From Acidimicrobiia bacterium UBA5794 (GTDB lineage Bacteria; Actinomycetota; Acidimicrobiia; Spongiisociales; UBA5794): 64,000 bases of DNA. Of this stretch, positions 8,929-18,024 are shown in pieces. A model generated the notes under the pieces. It had not been told where the DNA came from, ran no database searches, and was given only the letters and a program-made list of their open reading frames with translations. Location: positions 4,865 to 68,864 of the forward strand of contig DIDS01000032.1 of the NCBI GenBank assembly GCA_002418265.1. Reading direction: 5' to 3'. The translations under genes and the position numbers were made by a program. Every line of letters starts with the position of its first letter. Position 1 is the first letter of the stretch.

Positions 8929-8984
8929 CAGAAGTCAGATGACCGACGACCGACCTGCGAGCTGTGAGCTGTGAGCTGTGAGCG
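8929..8984. repeat. Compound heptamer repeat (GAGCTGT x3 and relatives)
   Basis: CAGAAGTCAGATGACC and GACCGAC units lead into three GAGCTGT units at about 8959-8982, ending directly at the stop codon of the ogt-like gene. It matches the order of families seen at 4674-4771. Confidence 0.8.
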
Positions 8985-8987
8985 TCG

Positions 8988-9596
8988 CTATGCCAGGATC
9001 GCTCCTTCGCGGATCAACAGTTCATGCTTGATCTGCGGACCGAAGGCATAGTTGCCGAGCGAGCCATCAGACCTCACGACTCGATGACACGGGATCAGCA
9101 GTGGGATCGGGTTCTTTCCGAGGGCGGTACCGACGGCACGAACCGAGCCTGGATTGCCGATCTCTGATGCGATCCAACCGTATGGTCGCACCTCACCGGC
9201 GGGAATGGTCGCACACGTCGCAAGCACTGCTTGCTGGAAGGCACCGACGCCGGTCGTGTCGATCGGTACGGCAGCATTGTCACCAGTGTGGAGCGCCGAC
9301 GTGACGGCCTCAGAAAGGTCGTTCGGAAGCTGCTTCGCCTCGAATGACGTTCTTCTGTGGACCTTGGCGAAGTCATCAAACGTCGGACAGGCAAACAGCG
9401 GCGAAACTGCCGTCACACCGCGGGTGCTCCAGGCAATCCATACCGGTCCGATGGGACTGTCGGTTGTGGCCGCCTCATCCGCCGAGCCGACCGAGACGAC
9501 CGTTCTGCGAAGCAAGGTGTCTGGGGGTATCGATACCAGGCCAGCAAGGCCCTCCTCGACTTCTCTCATGTCTTCGTGGTTCACGTCATCGTGCAT
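8988..9596 (-). CDS. ogt: Methylated-DNA--protein-cysteine methyltransferase
   Basis: 202 residues. Repairs O6-alkylguanine by transferring the alkyl group to its own cysteine. The active-site motif IPCHRVV is present with Cys170, preceded by the family segment VRAVGTALGKNPIPLLIPC and the helix-turn-helix region RPYGWIASEIG. The N-terminal 50 residues (EVEEGLAGLVSIPPDTLLRR) are not typical of Ogt. The start codon overlaps the end of an ECF sigma factor gene by 11 bp, a tight coupling suggesting that repair and a stress sigma factor are controlled together. Confidence 0.92.
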   Translation of the reverse strand: MHDDVNHEDMREVEEGLAGLVSIPPDTLLRRTVVSVGSADEAATTDSPIGPVWIAWSTRGVTAVSPLFACPTFDDFAKVHRRTSFEAKQLPNDLSEAVTSALHTGDNAAVPIDTTGVGAFQQAVLATCATIPAGEVRPYGWIASEIGNPGSVRAVGTALGKNPIPLLIPCHRVVRSDGSLGNYAFGPQIKHELLIREGAILA

Positions 9597-10167
9597 GTAG
9601 CACCTCGGCCTTCATGGTGAGACGCAGGCGCTCGAGGGCCCGCGAGATGTCTGCCTTCACCGTTCCGACTGGTCGCTCGGTGGCTTCCCCGATCTCCGCG
9701 ATCGACAGGTCGAGAACGTATCGGAGAACGACCGCCGTTCGTTGGGCCTCACTGAGTGAAGCCAGCCGAACAGCCCACGCCGCATCGTCGAACACCTCTG
9801 GATCATCGGTGCCTCCAGCGTCGCCTTCTTTGAACGCAAACTCCGTGACTTGCGACCTCGCACGGTTGCGACACAAGTTGAGGGCGATCGTCCACAACCA
9901 TGGGCGAACCCGGAGATCGGCGATCCGCTCAGGCGCATACGTGCTCAGTGCCTTGTACGCACGGACGAATGTGTCCTGTGCGACATCTTCGGCATCCTGA
10001 GCCCCTCTGGTGAGTCGTCTCGCTCCCGAATAGATCCCCGGCTGGTATTCCCTCACCAATTCGGTGAACCCGTTGTCGAAGTCCTCGATCAGGGTGCGTC
10101 TGATATCGCTGCCCTTGGCATTGCTGCCTGTGTTGTGGCTGTCAGTTGTGAGAGGCATTGCCTTCAT
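9586..10167 (-). CDS. ECF-type RNA polymerase sigma factor
   Basis: 193 residues from the ATG at 10167. Region 2 is visible as DAEDVAQDTFVRAYKAL with the following RPWLWTIALNLCRNRAR. Region 4 is visible as SLSEAQRTAVVLRYVLDLSIAEIGEATERPVGTVKADISRAL, broken here only by linkers. The longest open frame starts at 10263 but lies inside the arsenate reductase gene; the ATG at 10167 still overlaps that gene by 26 bp. No classical anti-sigma factor follows; instead the stop is embedded in the start of the ogt gene. Target promoters are unknown. Confidence 0.9.
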   Translation of the reverse strand: MKAMPLTTDSHNTGSNAKGSDIRRTLIEDFDNGFTELVREYQPGIYSGARRLTRGAQDAEDVAQDTFVRAYKALSTYAPERIADLRVRPWLWTIALNLCRNRARSQVTEFAFKEGDAGGTDDPEVFDDAAWAVRLASLSEAQRTAVVLRYVLDLSIAEIGEATERPVGTVKADISRALERLRLTMKAEVLHAR

Positions 10168-10600
10168 ACACAGAAGAACCCTTTCGGGTGTCGGAAGGTT
10201 GCAGATCATCCAGCAAATCTGCAAGGAGCAAGCGCACCCGCTGGTCGATCTCGTCGCGAACATGCCTCACCACCGATATGTCTTGCCCTGCAGGGTCTAT
10301 GAGATCCCAATCGAGGTATCGGGTACCCGGGTACACGGGACAGACGTCGCCACAGCCCATCGTGACGACCACGTCGCTTGCCTCAACGACGTCGGGATCG
10401 AGGATTTTCGGTTGACGATCCCTGATGTCGATACCCCACTCAGCGAGTGCGTTGACGGCAACGGGGTTCACATCAATGCCTGGCATCGAGCCTGCGGAGC
10501 GGACGTCGATCCTTCCCATTGCGTGGTGCTCAAGGAGTGCTGCCGCCATTTGTGACCGACCGGCGTTGTGAACACACACAAACAGGACCTGAGGTTTCAC
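10142..10600 (-). CDS. arsC: Arsenate reductase (LMW phosphatase fold)
   Basis: 152 residues starting at a GTG at 10600 that follows a perfect AGGAGG at ideal spacing; the frame extends upstream to 10672 without a better site. The phosphatase loop CVHNAGRS (C-X5-R, Cys9 to Arg15) and the late segment MGCGDVCPVYPGTRYLDWDL followed by DPAG are those of thiol-coupled arsenate reductases. The enzyme would reduce arsenate to arsenite using mycothiol or thioredoxin. No arsB/acr3 or arsR is adjacent. The gene heads a minus-strand unit continuing into the ECF sigma factor and ogt, and diverges from an EamA transporter. Confidence 0.88.
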   Translation of the reverse strand: MKPQVLFVCVHNAGRSQMAAALLEHHAMGRIDVRSAGSMPGIDVNPVAVNALAEWGIDIRDRQPKILDPDVVEASDVVVTMGCGDVCPVYPGTRYLDWDLIDPAGQDISVVRHVRDEIDQRVRLLLADLLDDLQPSDTRKGSSVYEGNASHN

Positions 10601-10612
10601 CGGTGCCTCCTT
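10592..10612 (-). promoter_or_regulatory. Strong Shine-Dalgarno fixing the arsC GTG start
   Basis: On the minus strand AGGAGG precedes GTGAAACC with a 5-nt gap. This decides the GTG at 10600 over the in-frame ATG at 10672. Confidence 0.8.
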
Positions 10613-10659
10613 TGGGATCCGATGATACAAGCGCCCAATGACGCCGATAGCATCGTCCG

Positions 10660-11541
10660 ATGGGCGAATCACACGCAGCCAGAGGTGCGATGCTCGCGCT
10701 TTTGGCTGCGATCATGTTCGGTATCGCGGATGCGGTGGCCGGTGGTGTGTTCGATGTCGTGTCACCCGGTCGGGTGGCACAGGTGCGATCGCTCACAGCC
10801 GTTGTTGTCATCACGCCGTTTGCGATCTACCGCGGTGTGTTCCGACCGGTGGCAGGTCTGTGGAAGCTTGGAATTCTCGGAGCAAATCTCGTCAGTGTGA
10901 TGTTTTTCTTCTATTGGGCCATCGACCTGCTCGGTGTCGGACCGGCCGCCACGATTCATTTTCTCGGACCAATCTTCGTGCTCATTTGGTTCGTCGTTGT
11001 TCGCAAAGTCGCGGTGTCACCCCTTGTGTGGCTTGCGGCCGTTGCTTCGATCGTTGGTGTCGGGCTTGTCACCGAGGCGTGGTCGATGGATTCATCGGAT
11101 GTCGCTGGTGTTCTCGTTGCACTTTTCGCGGCGTCGATGTTTGCGAGTTATCTCCTGGTGGCTGAATGGGTGTCGGGCGAATTCGATCCGCTCTACGTTG
11201 TCGTTTGGGGATTTGCTTTCGCCTCAGTGATGTTGCTTGTTGCGTTGCCACTCTGGACATTCCCGACTGACATCTCGGGATCGGCGTGGCGTGATCTCGC
11301 GATCATCGGTCTGGTGGGAACGGCCATCCCGTTTCTCATGGAGTTTGCTGCGCTTCGTGTGCTTGCCTCAAGCATCGTCGGCGTGATCGCCACCGCAGAG
11401 CCGGCGGTTGCAGCGATCGGGGCCCATCTGATTCTTGACGAACGTCTCGCAGCTGTGCAATGGCTTGGAGTCGTCGTCGTCGTGGTTTCTGTTGCCACCG
11501 TCCAACGCTGGGGACTGCCAGACTCGGAGGCGGAGGGCTAG
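10660..11541 (+). CDS. EamA/DMT-family transporter
   Basis: 293 residues with about ten hydrophobic helices in two homologous halves, the DMT/EamA pattern. N-terminal half: ARGAMLALLAAIMFGIADAV; second half starts near SSDVAGVLVALFAASMFASY. A typical late motif region is EPAVAAIGAHLILDERL, where the Glu and LDE-like residues are conserved in RhaT/YdcZ-type members. Likely exports or imports a small metabolite. It is divergent from arsC with only 60 bp between starts. A second EamA protein lies at 37228-38124. Confidence 0.88.
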   Translation: MGESHAARGAMLALLAAIMFGIADAVAGGVFDVVSPGRVAQVRSLTAVVVITPFAIYRGVFRPVAGLWKLGILGANLVSVMFFFYWAIDLLGVGPAATIHFLGPIFVLIWFVVVRKVAVSPLVWLAAVASIVGVGLVTEAWSMDSSDVAGVLVALFAASMFASYLLVAEWVSGEFDPLYVVVWGFAFASVMLLVALPLWTFPTDISGSAWRDLAIIGLVGTAIPFLMEFAALRVLASSIVGVIATAEPAVAAIGAHLILDERLAAVQWLGVVVVVVSVATVQRWGLPDSEAEG

Positions 11542-11584
11542 CCGTTTCACTTCCGCCCGCGCCTTACAGTGAGTCCCAGGCAAG

Positions 11585-11625
11585 TAGCTGAAAGCTGTGA
11601 GCCGCGAGCGCAGCGAGCAGGCCCC
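11585..11625. repeat. Degenerate AGC-phased heptamer repeat
   Basis: AGCTGAA, AGCTGTG, AGCCGCG and AGCGCAG follow one another in 7-bp register in the gap between the EamA gene and the LiaF-like gene. It is related to the AGCTGTG family at 4750 and 8959. Confidence 0.5.
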
Positions 11626-11660
11626 AACCAGAGTCGTTCCATCTCTGGTACCTTCAGAGC

Positions 11661-12119
11661 GTGAAGCGCTTCGGAAAGATCATCCTCGCGTTTGCCATCT
11701 ACTGTGGCCTTGCGTATGTGAGTGCCATCGTCATCCGGAGACGGAACCCCGAGTTTGGTGACGAGGCGGGTCATCGGTTCGCCATCGTTGCCTCGATGGA
11801 CGGCCGAGAGTTCCGGTCGACAAGCGAAGGGCTCGTCGAAGGGTCGGCGCTGGCCTATATGGGTGGCATTGAGATCGATCTCACCGCTGCAGAGATCGAA
11901 GAAGGTGCCACGCTCACACTCACAGCGATCATGGGCGGGATCAACGTCATCGTCCCATCCTCATGGCGGGTGGAGGCCAGCTCGGTGGGAGTGATGGGCG
12001 GGGTCACCAACGAGACCAACCCCGACGACGGCGATGGCCCCCTTCTCATTGTTGTCGCCAAGGCGATCATGGGCGGTGTCTCGATCACCGATCACGCCAA
12101 CGAGACGGCTGCGTTCTGA
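11661..12119 (+). CDS. LiaF-like membrane-anchored protein
   Basis: 152 residues. One N-terminal membrane helix (ILAFAIYCGLAYVSAIV) is followed by a soluble domain with repeated MGG turns: AYMGGIEIDL, AIMGGINVIVP, GVMGGV and AIMGGVSI. This MGG-strand repeat with VPSSWRV is the beta-helical C-terminal domain of LiaF-type cell-wall stress proteins (DUF2154-like). The role is probably envelope sensing, inferred from the family only. Its stop overlaps the next gene's start (TGATG). Confidence 0.8.
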   Translation: MKRFGKIILAFAIYCGLAYVSAIVIRRRNPEFGDEAGHRFAIVASMDGREFRSTSEGLVEGSALAYMGGIEIDLTAAEIEEGATLTLTAIMGGINVIVPSSWRVEASSVGVMGGVTNETNPDDGDGPLLIVVAKAIMGGVSITDHANETAAF

Positions 12120-12673
12120 TGGCTGTTGATCTTGCCTCCACGATCACCTATCTGAAGGATCACGCCATGGAGCACGGGTTCCATGTTCACGACGAGCGGC
12201 ACTTCGTTGAGACCTACACCTTGCGTCAGGCGTGGGAGATCGACGTGCATCCAGCGGATGCGTGCGCGGGACCCCTTGATCTGCACATCTCGCTCGATGT
12301 CGAGCCGAGGCTTCTGCTCAAATTCGAGGACTCGCTGGTCGATTTCAATGACATCCCGGAGGACAAGAACGGCGACTACAACGTGACGTTCTTCTTCAAT
12401 TGGTCGATGCCGCCGATGACCCGTCAGCCCGACATGATCATGCTGTCGGCAGAGCTTGCAGGCATTGGGGGCATCGACCTGCCGATCGAAGTCAGCAGTC
12501 TTCAATCGATGGGTGCACTCGACGCCAAGATGGATGCCAGACTCTCCGTGGTGGGCAAGGTCGACCGATCGTTGGTTGATCTTGTCTTTTCCCAGGACTC
12601 CCTATGCGAGGTGCTCGATCGCGTCCGCGACGTGAGCATGTACCTGGTTGAACACGCCGATCAATGGGAATAG
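12119..12673 (+). CDS. Hypothetical protein, 184 residues
   Basis: I do not recognise this family. It starts at the ATG overlapping the LiaF-like gene's stop, so the two are translationally coupled. The protein is acidic and soluble, with a regular beta-strand pattern (LDLHISLDVEPRLLLKFEDS, YNVTFFFNWSMPP) and a helical C terminus (LCEVLDRVRDVSMYLVEH). No catalytic motif is visible. Heptamer repeats begin immediately after its stop codon. Confidence 0.75.
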   Translation: MAVDLASTITYLKDHAMEHGFHVHDERHFVETYTLRQAWEIDVHPADACAGPLDLHISLDVEPRLLLKFEDSLVDFNDIPEDKNGDYNVTFFFNWSMPPMTRQPDMIMLSAELAGIGGIDLPIEVSSLQSMGALDAKMDARLSVVGKVDRSLVDLVFSQDSLCEVLDRVRDVSMYLVEHADQWE

Positions 12674-12760
12674 ATCCGAATACCGATTACCGATTACCGA
12701 TATCCGACCTCGGACCCTGAGCCAGCTTCCCTGACCTCTGACCTCTGACTTCAGTCATCG
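12673..12760. repeat. Heptamer repeats TACCGAT and CTGACCT
   Basis: TACCGAT units run from about 12681, starting a few bases after the preceding stop codon. CTGACCT/CTGACTT units start at 12731. The array fills the space between convergent genes. Confidence 0.85.
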
Positions 12761-12763
12761 GAC

Positions 12764-15313
12764 TCACTCGTATGCAATGGCATCCAGGATGTTGAGGCGG
12801 GAGGCTTTCCAGGCCGGGTAGATCGCTGCGACCACACCGGCGATTCCAGCGACGAGGATCAGGGTGATGAGTTGGCCAACGGGGATGGCGAAATCACCGA
12901 GTCCCTCGTCTCTGAGGGCAAGGACAACGATCCAGCCGAGGACCGCGCCCGTCACCATTCCGAGCATGGCTCCGAACACTGCGATGATCACGGATTCCCA
13001 CCGCACCATTCGGCGCAGCTGCCGTCGCGACATGCCGATAGCTCTCAGGAGACCAATCTCGCGTGTCCGTTCGATGATGCTCAACGCAAGTGTGTTGGTG
13101 ATACCGAGAATCGCAATGATGATTGCAAGCGCCAGGAGCCCAGTGAAAATGGCGAGTAACCCGTCGATCTGACTCTCGGCATCAGCGACGAGTTCGGATT
13201 TGGTCTGGACCTGCACGTTTGGGTAGTCGGCGGTGAGAGCATCCGCGGCGGCGGCAGCTTCATCGACCGATACACCCTGTGAAGCGTTTGCAAGGACCAA
13301 CTGATCGGTGAGCACTTCCACTCCGGTGGCATAGCGATCGCGCGTGATGATGAAGTCACCGAAGTTCCCATCCGTAAAGACACCTACCACTTCCACAGGG
13401 CCGGTGACACCATTCGGAAACTCGATTGTGTAGGTCTCCCCGAGAAGGAGATCCGTTCCTTCGATCTCCTCCAACACAAGGAGTCCATCCGTTGCGGCAA
13501 GCTTCGTGATCGCCTCAGGCGTGGCCCCCGTGAAGATCATCCCCTCAGATGTTGCGGGTTCGATGGCCGAGCCAGTTGCATCCATCTGAAGTTCCTGGAA
13601 CCGAACCTGCGGGCTGTTGAGGGTTGTGACCTGTTCGATCTCGGGAAGCATCCTGAGTTCATCAGTGAACTGGGGGCTGACGCCGCTGGTGAAGTTGGTC
13701 GAAGATGCCGAGATGTCGGCGGGGAAGATCTCACCCACCGTGTTTCCGATGCTGACCTTGATGGATGCTCCGAAGATCGCGACGAACACGACGAGCGCCA
13801 CGCCGATCATCAACGCCGATGCCGTTGAGGCGGTCCGACGAGGTTGGCGACGCGTATTCTGAACCGCCAGATCTCCAGCAACCGTGAACGCCTTCCGGAT
13901 CGGCCACCCGACGAAGAGCGCAAAGGGTCTCGCGGCCAACGGTGCCAGGATTGATACGCCGAGGAAGGCCAAACCCGCACCGACACCGAGTAGGACGAGG
14001 CCATTGGAAATACTGGTGAAGAGCCCCACCAGTACCAAGGAGCCACCGAACCCGACCACGATGACGCCAACGATGGCCCGTGTCCGTAGGTCCTTGCGAG
14101 GTGTTGCCGACAAATCTGCACGCATCGCAGCAACCGGTGGGATTCTTGCTGCCCGTCTGGCGGGAAGCACAGAAGCAACAACCGTTACGACGACCCCGAC
14201 GAGAATTCCCACGATCACGGTGCGGGGGAGCAGGGTGAGCGGTCCGTCAGGGAAACCGAGGCCACCAGCCGAGAGGGCTGCAGCCAACAGTTGTGACAGG
14301 ACGATTCCGCCGAGGATGCCAATCAGCGAGGAAACAAAGGCGATGATGAGTGCTTCAAGGACAACCATGCGTGTGACCTGTCCACCCGTCGCTCCGATCG
14401 CACGCAGGAGGGCAAGCTCGCGAGTTCGCTGAGCAACGATGATCCTGAAGGTGTTGTAGATCACGAATGAGCCTACGAACACGGCGATGATTGCAAACAC
14501 GAGAAGGCCAATCGTGAGGAAGCTCAGGCCTTCTTGGAGCTCAGCGGTTTGGTCGGCGGTTGATTGTGCTGCGGTGATCGCTTCGACCCCGTCAGGTACG
14601 ACCGCTCCGATCCTTCCAGCGAGATCCTCGGATGTCACACCGGGGTCGGCTGCGACACTGATCTGGCTGATCCGTCCTTCGAGCCCGAACATTCGCTGTG
14701 CTTCTTCGAACTCAAAAATCACAAGCGTGGCGCCCGCAACGTTGTCTTCATCCCCGAAGTTGGCGATACCAACCAAGGTGAACTCCTCGACGGGACCCGT
14801 GGTTATCACGCCAACCATGTCTCCGAGTTGATAGTCCTTGTCCCGTGCGGTCGCAACGTCGATGGCGATCTCACCTGCAGCTTGAGGTGGCCTTCCGTTT
14901 TCGGGTGCGATACGCAGTGGCGTCATGTCTGGATCCTCTGACCAGGAGAAACCGAGGGTTGGAGGCCCGAAGCCACCGACAACTTCGCCGTCTTTTCCGA
15001 CGAGTTGTGCGGTGCCCCCGACCCCAGCCTCCGCGTCGGCGACTCCATCGACAGCCATCACGTCGTCGAAGACGCTCTCGGGCATCGACAGTTGGATCGG
15101 TCCGAAGTCGGTACCGAAATCGGGTTGGACCGGTTGGACGTACACATCGACCCCTGCCGAGATGTCGCTGAACAGTCGATCGAATCGTGTGGAGATGGTG
15201 TCGGTGAACACGAATGAACCTGCGACGAATGAGACGCCAATGACGATCGCAAACGACGTGAGGAGGAGTCGGACCTTGTTGGCCCGAATCGAGGACCAGG
15301 CGACCTTCAACAT
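12764..15313 (-). CDS. MacB/FtsX-family ABC transporter permease
   Basis: 849 residues with the duplicated FtsX architecture: an N-terminal helix (VRLLLTSFAIVIGVSFVAG), a large extracytoplasmic domain, a helix cluster around residues 260-400, a second helix near 480, a second external domain, and three C-terminal helices ending in LNILDAIAYE. Each helix cluster carries the characteristic cytoplasmic motif (RTRELALLRAIGATGGQVTR and RTREIGLLRAIGMSRRQLRR). With the ATPase directly upstream it forms an exporter or mechanotransmission complex. Substrate unknown. Confidence 0.92.
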   Translation of the reverse strand: MLKVAWSSIRANKVRLLLTSFAIVIGVSFVAGSFVFTDTISTRFDRLFSDISAGVDVYVQPVQPDFGTDFGPIQLSMPESVFDDVMAVDGVADAEAGVGGTAQLVGKDGEVVGGFGPPTLGFSWSEDPDMTPLRIAPENGRPPQAAGEIAIDVATARDKDYQLGDMVGVITTGPVEEFTLVGIANFGDEDNVAGATLVIFEFEEAQRMFGLEGRISQISVAADPGVTSEDLAGRIGAVVPDGVEAITAAQSTADQTAELQEGLSFLTIGLLVFAIIAVFVGSFVIYNTFRIIVAQRTRELALLRAIGATGGQVTRMVVLEALIIAFVSSLIGILGGIVLSQLLAAALSAGGLGFPDGPLTLLPRTVIVGILVGVVVTVVASVLPARRAARIPPVAAMRADLSATPRKDLRTRAIVGVIVVGFGGSLVLVGLFTSISNGLVLLGVGAGLAFLGVSILAPLAARPFALFVGWPIRKAFTVAGDLAVQNTRRQPRRTASTASALMIGVALVVFVAIFGASIKVSIGNTVGEIFPADISASSTNFTSGVSPQFTDELRMLPEIEQVTTLNSPQVRFQELQMDATGSAIEPATSEGMIFTGATPEAITKLAATDGLLVLEEIEGTDLLLGETYTIEFPNGVTGPVEVVGVFTDGNFGDFIITRDRYATGVEVLTDQLVLANASQGVSVDEAAAAADALTADYPNVQVQTKSELVADAESQIDGLLAIFTGLLALAIIIAILGITNTLALSIIERTREIGLLRAIGMSRRQLRRMVRWESVIIAVFGAMLGMVTGAVLGWIVVLALRDEGLGDFAIPVGQLITLILVAGIAGVVAAIYPAWKASRLNILDAIAYE

Positions 15314-15315
15314 GG

Positions 15316-16041
15316 TCAGTCCCCGAGCTGTTTCATCTTGTCGAGAATCTGTTCCGAGGTTGGATCCATCAGTTCAGCGATGATCTGCCCATCGTCGAGG
15401 AAGATCACGCGATCGGCGTGTGAAGCCGCGAAAGCATCGTGGGTCACCATGACGATCGTCTGTCCAAAGTCGTCGACGGCGGTCCGCATGAAGGCAAGGA
15501 GTTCTGCACCGGACTTTGAATCGAGATTTCCACTCGGTTCGTCCGCAAACACGATGTCGGGTCTCGATACCAGGGCACGTGCTGCCGCCACGCGCTGTTG
15601 CTCACCACCGGAAAGTTCAGATGGTCGGTGTCCGAGCCTGTCCTCAAGCCCGACCGCGTGAACGACCTCGTCGTACCAGTCTGGATCTGCCGTGTGGCCA
15701 GCAATTGAGAGCGGCAGGAGGATGTTCTCCTTGGCGGTCAGGGTTGGAATGAGGTTGAATGCCTGGAAGATGAATCCAATCTTTTCGCGTCGGACGAGCG
15801 TGAGGTCCTTGTCCGACAGCGCGCCAAGCTCCACGTCGCCGAGAAGTACATCGCCGCGGTCGAGGGAGTCGAGCCCGGCCAGACAATGGAGCAACGTCGA
15901 TTTGCCCGAGCCTGATGGACCCATGATCGCGGTGAATTTGCCCTGTTCGAAAGATGCCGTCACGCCCGCAAGGGCGGTTACAGCGGCGTCTCCTGTGCCG
16001 TAAATCTTGGCAGCATCAGTAACGCTGATAGCGCTGGTCAT
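15316..16041 (-). CDS. LolD/MacB-type ABC transporter ATPase
   Basis: 241 residues. Walker A GPSGSGKST, Q-loop in IFQAFNLIP, signature LSGGEQQRVAAARAL, and Walker B IVFADEPSGNLDSKSG with the family-typical ADEPTGNLD-like wording. It powers the FtsX-type permease encoded 2 bp downstream. The gene is preceded by repeats at 16139-16166 and starts its own minus-strand unit. Confidence 0.93.
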   Translation of the reverse strand: MTSAISVTDAAKIYGTGDAAVTALAGVTASFEQGKFTAIMGPSGSGKSTLLHCLAGLDSLDRGDVLLGDVELGALSDKDLTLVRREKIGFIFQAFNLIPTLTAKENILLPLSIAGHTADPDWYDEVVHAVGLEDRLGHRPSELSGGEQQRVAAARALVSRPDIVFADEPSGNLDSKSGAELLAFMRTAVDDFGQTIVMVTHDAFAASHADRVIFLDDGQIIAELMDPTSEQILDKMKQLGD

Positions 16042-16138
16042 TTGTATCTCCCACAGCCAGTGAACGGGGAGAGGCTATCGCGGGGACGGCCGAATACGGG
16101 AGAAAAAAGGGATCAGATCTCAGAGGTTGGGGTCGGAG

Positions 16139-16246
16139 GACCGATAACCGATGACCGATGACCGACACGGAAGAAGCGGGCAAGGAGAAGTTGATGTCAG
16201 AGGAGGATGGTCGGTAATCGGTAATCGGATATCGGTAATCGGCTAC
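16139..16246. repeat. Inverted heptamer repeat blocks
   Basis: ACCGATG-type units at 16139-16166 face GGTAATC-type units (the reverse complement family) at about 16209-16246, so the two blocks could pair. The second block abuts the stop codon of the DUF389 gene. The 16042-16242 gap contains nothing else that I can identify. Confidence 0.75.
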
Positions 16247-17931
16247 GGAACAGCGGGGTCTGACTCGGGCGTGAAGTCGATCTGTTCTTGGATCCACCGC
16301 ACCACGGCGCCAATGGGCCTCCCGACATATTCGGTCAGGATCTCGGAAAGACGATCTGAGGAGGGAGGGATCTCCCAGCCAATGAGTTGGACGGTTACGG
16401 TGTCTTTTCCGACATCGATCGTGGAGATGCGAAGCGGTGTGACCTCATCGTCTGGGAACTCCTCCTTGATCCAGTCGTTTACGGCTGCGGAGGCGTTCCG
16501 CAGGTCGCTTGAACTGCTCACAACGCTTTCCGCCGTGAGGGCAAGGGGGATCGAGATCAAGATGACGGCGAGCACAACGAGAGCAAACGATGTTCGGATT
16601 CGGTTCCGTCTGTAGTGCAGTCTGGTCCATGAGCCGTACCCCACGATGAGAAACACGATTCCGGCCATCAAGATGATTGCGAACAGGTTGGTGAGGAACA
16701 ACAGCGTGGCACCTGCAGCCTGCGAGAGGTCAGAGGCGTGCAAGGTGATACCGATGACGGAGAGCGGTGGTATCAGGGCGATCGCCACCGCGACACCCGG
16801 GAGCGCATCGGATGTCTCGGCCTTGGATACGCCGTATGCCCCCGCGATGCCTGCCGCGATGGCAATCGCAAGGTCGAGGAGCGAAGGAGCGGTGCGAGAT
16901 ACGACCTGACTGTTTTCAATGACCTCAGCGATGTTCGGAATCAGGGCACCGAGCATCCAGGAGAATCCGATGGCGCCAACTGATCCTCCGACGACTACGG
17001 CCGCCGAGAACAGCGCAGCATGGGTTTTCCCGTTGATCAACCCGGCGGAAAGACCAAGAATTGGTGTCATCAGCGGTGCGATCAGCATCGCTCCGATCAC
17101 GACTGCTGTGGAGTCCGTGGCGATTCCGAAGGTCGCAATCGCCGTCGAGAGGGCCATCAGGATTGCAAAACGGGTGACGCGTTGGCGTGCCTCGCCTCGA
17201 TGAAGGAAGACGATGTCGTCGATCCGATCGATGTCCTCCTTGGCCATGTCTCTGCTCGCAAGTACATAGGCAACGATCGCGTAGGTGTCTCCGGGATCGA
17301 TCGGCGTGTCGTGACCTGACTGGGTCGACGCGTACCAGATTCCGAGAATCGCCCGGACGATGATGAGGATGGCCCCGCCCACGATCGCGGTTGGAACGGC
17401 AGCGCTGGGGATGAGGAGCGCAAGTCCGCCGATGGCGATAAGGATGAGGCCGCGCACGAATATCCACGCGTTTGCTCCGCGCTCGAATCGTCGTCGCAAT
17501 GACGCCCATAGATCGGCGGCACCTCTGATGAGAATCACCACACCAAGAATCAGACCGACAACTCTGCGGGTCTCATTTGGCCAGACCCAGATCAGGATGC
17601 CGGCACCGACCAGAACCACTGGCTGGATGTAGCGGTCGTACCTCTCCCGTCCCCGGACTACACCGAACAGCTCGATTCCGCCGAACAGAACCAGCAGGAT
17701 CGCGGCTATTCCCTCAAGGTCGAGGACGTTGCTCGGGTTGACTGCAAGAACGACAATGACCGAGACGCCAACGAGTCCTTGGACCAGGAGCTTCGCCACT
17801 CCATTTGATCCAGTTGTCATGTCGATGAGTGGGCTCGGCGTGTCGCGGCTCTCTTGGGAAATCGGCTCGAGTTCCCCGGTGATGTCCTCTGGCCGATTGT
17901 CATCACCGGTCGGTTGCTTCGTCTTGGGCAC
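16243..17931 (-). CDS. DUF389 membrane protein with N-terminal HdeD-like region
   Basis: 562 residues. Residues about 45-190 hold paired helices resembling the HdeD/DUF308 family (GIAAILLVLFGGIELFGVV, VVGLILGVVILIRGAADLW). Residues about 240-470 form the DUF389 domain: TDSTAVVIGAMLIAPLMTP, then the Gly-rich LSAGLINGKTHAALFSA and VAIALIPPLSVIGI. The C-terminal tail is soluble. DUF389 proteins (TIGR00341/TIGR00271-like) have no firmly assigned function. Joining the two domains is less usual. Initiation is at 17931, just upstream of a divergent rhodanese gene. Confidence 0.82.
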   Translation of the reverse strand: MPKTKQPTGDDNRPEDITGELEPISQESRDTPSPLIDMTTGSNGVAKLLVQGLVGVSVIVVLAVNPSNVLDLEGIAAILLVLFGGIELFGVVRGRERYDRYIQPVVLVGAGILIWVWPNETRRVVGLILGVVILIRGAADLWASLRRRFERGANAWIFVRGLILIAIGGLALLIPSAAVPTAIVGGAILIIVRAILGIWYASTQSGHDTPIDPGDTYAIVAYVLASRDMAKEDIDRIDDIVFLHRGEARQRVTRFAILMALSTAIATFGIATDSTAVVIGAMLIAPLMTPILGLSAGLINGKTHAALFSAAVVVGGSVGAIGFSWMLGALIPNIAEVIENSQVVSRTAPSLLDLAIAIAAGIAGAYGVSKAETSDALPGVAVAIALIPPLSVIGITLHASDLSQAAGATLLFLTNLFAIILMAGIVFLIVGYGSWTRLHYRRNRIRTSFALVVLAVILISIPLALTAESVVSSSSDLRNASAAVNDWIKEEFPDDEVTPLRISTIDVGKDTVTVQLIGWEIPPSSDRLSEILTEYVGRPIGAVVRWIQEQIDFTPESDPAVP

Positions 17932-18024
17932 GGCACAATCCTACCGGCGAGTCCCACCGGGGCAGAGGCATCGATCTGTGGAACGGCCTCGATCTGTCGA
18001 ATGGTTGGGTACCCTCGCTCGGTT

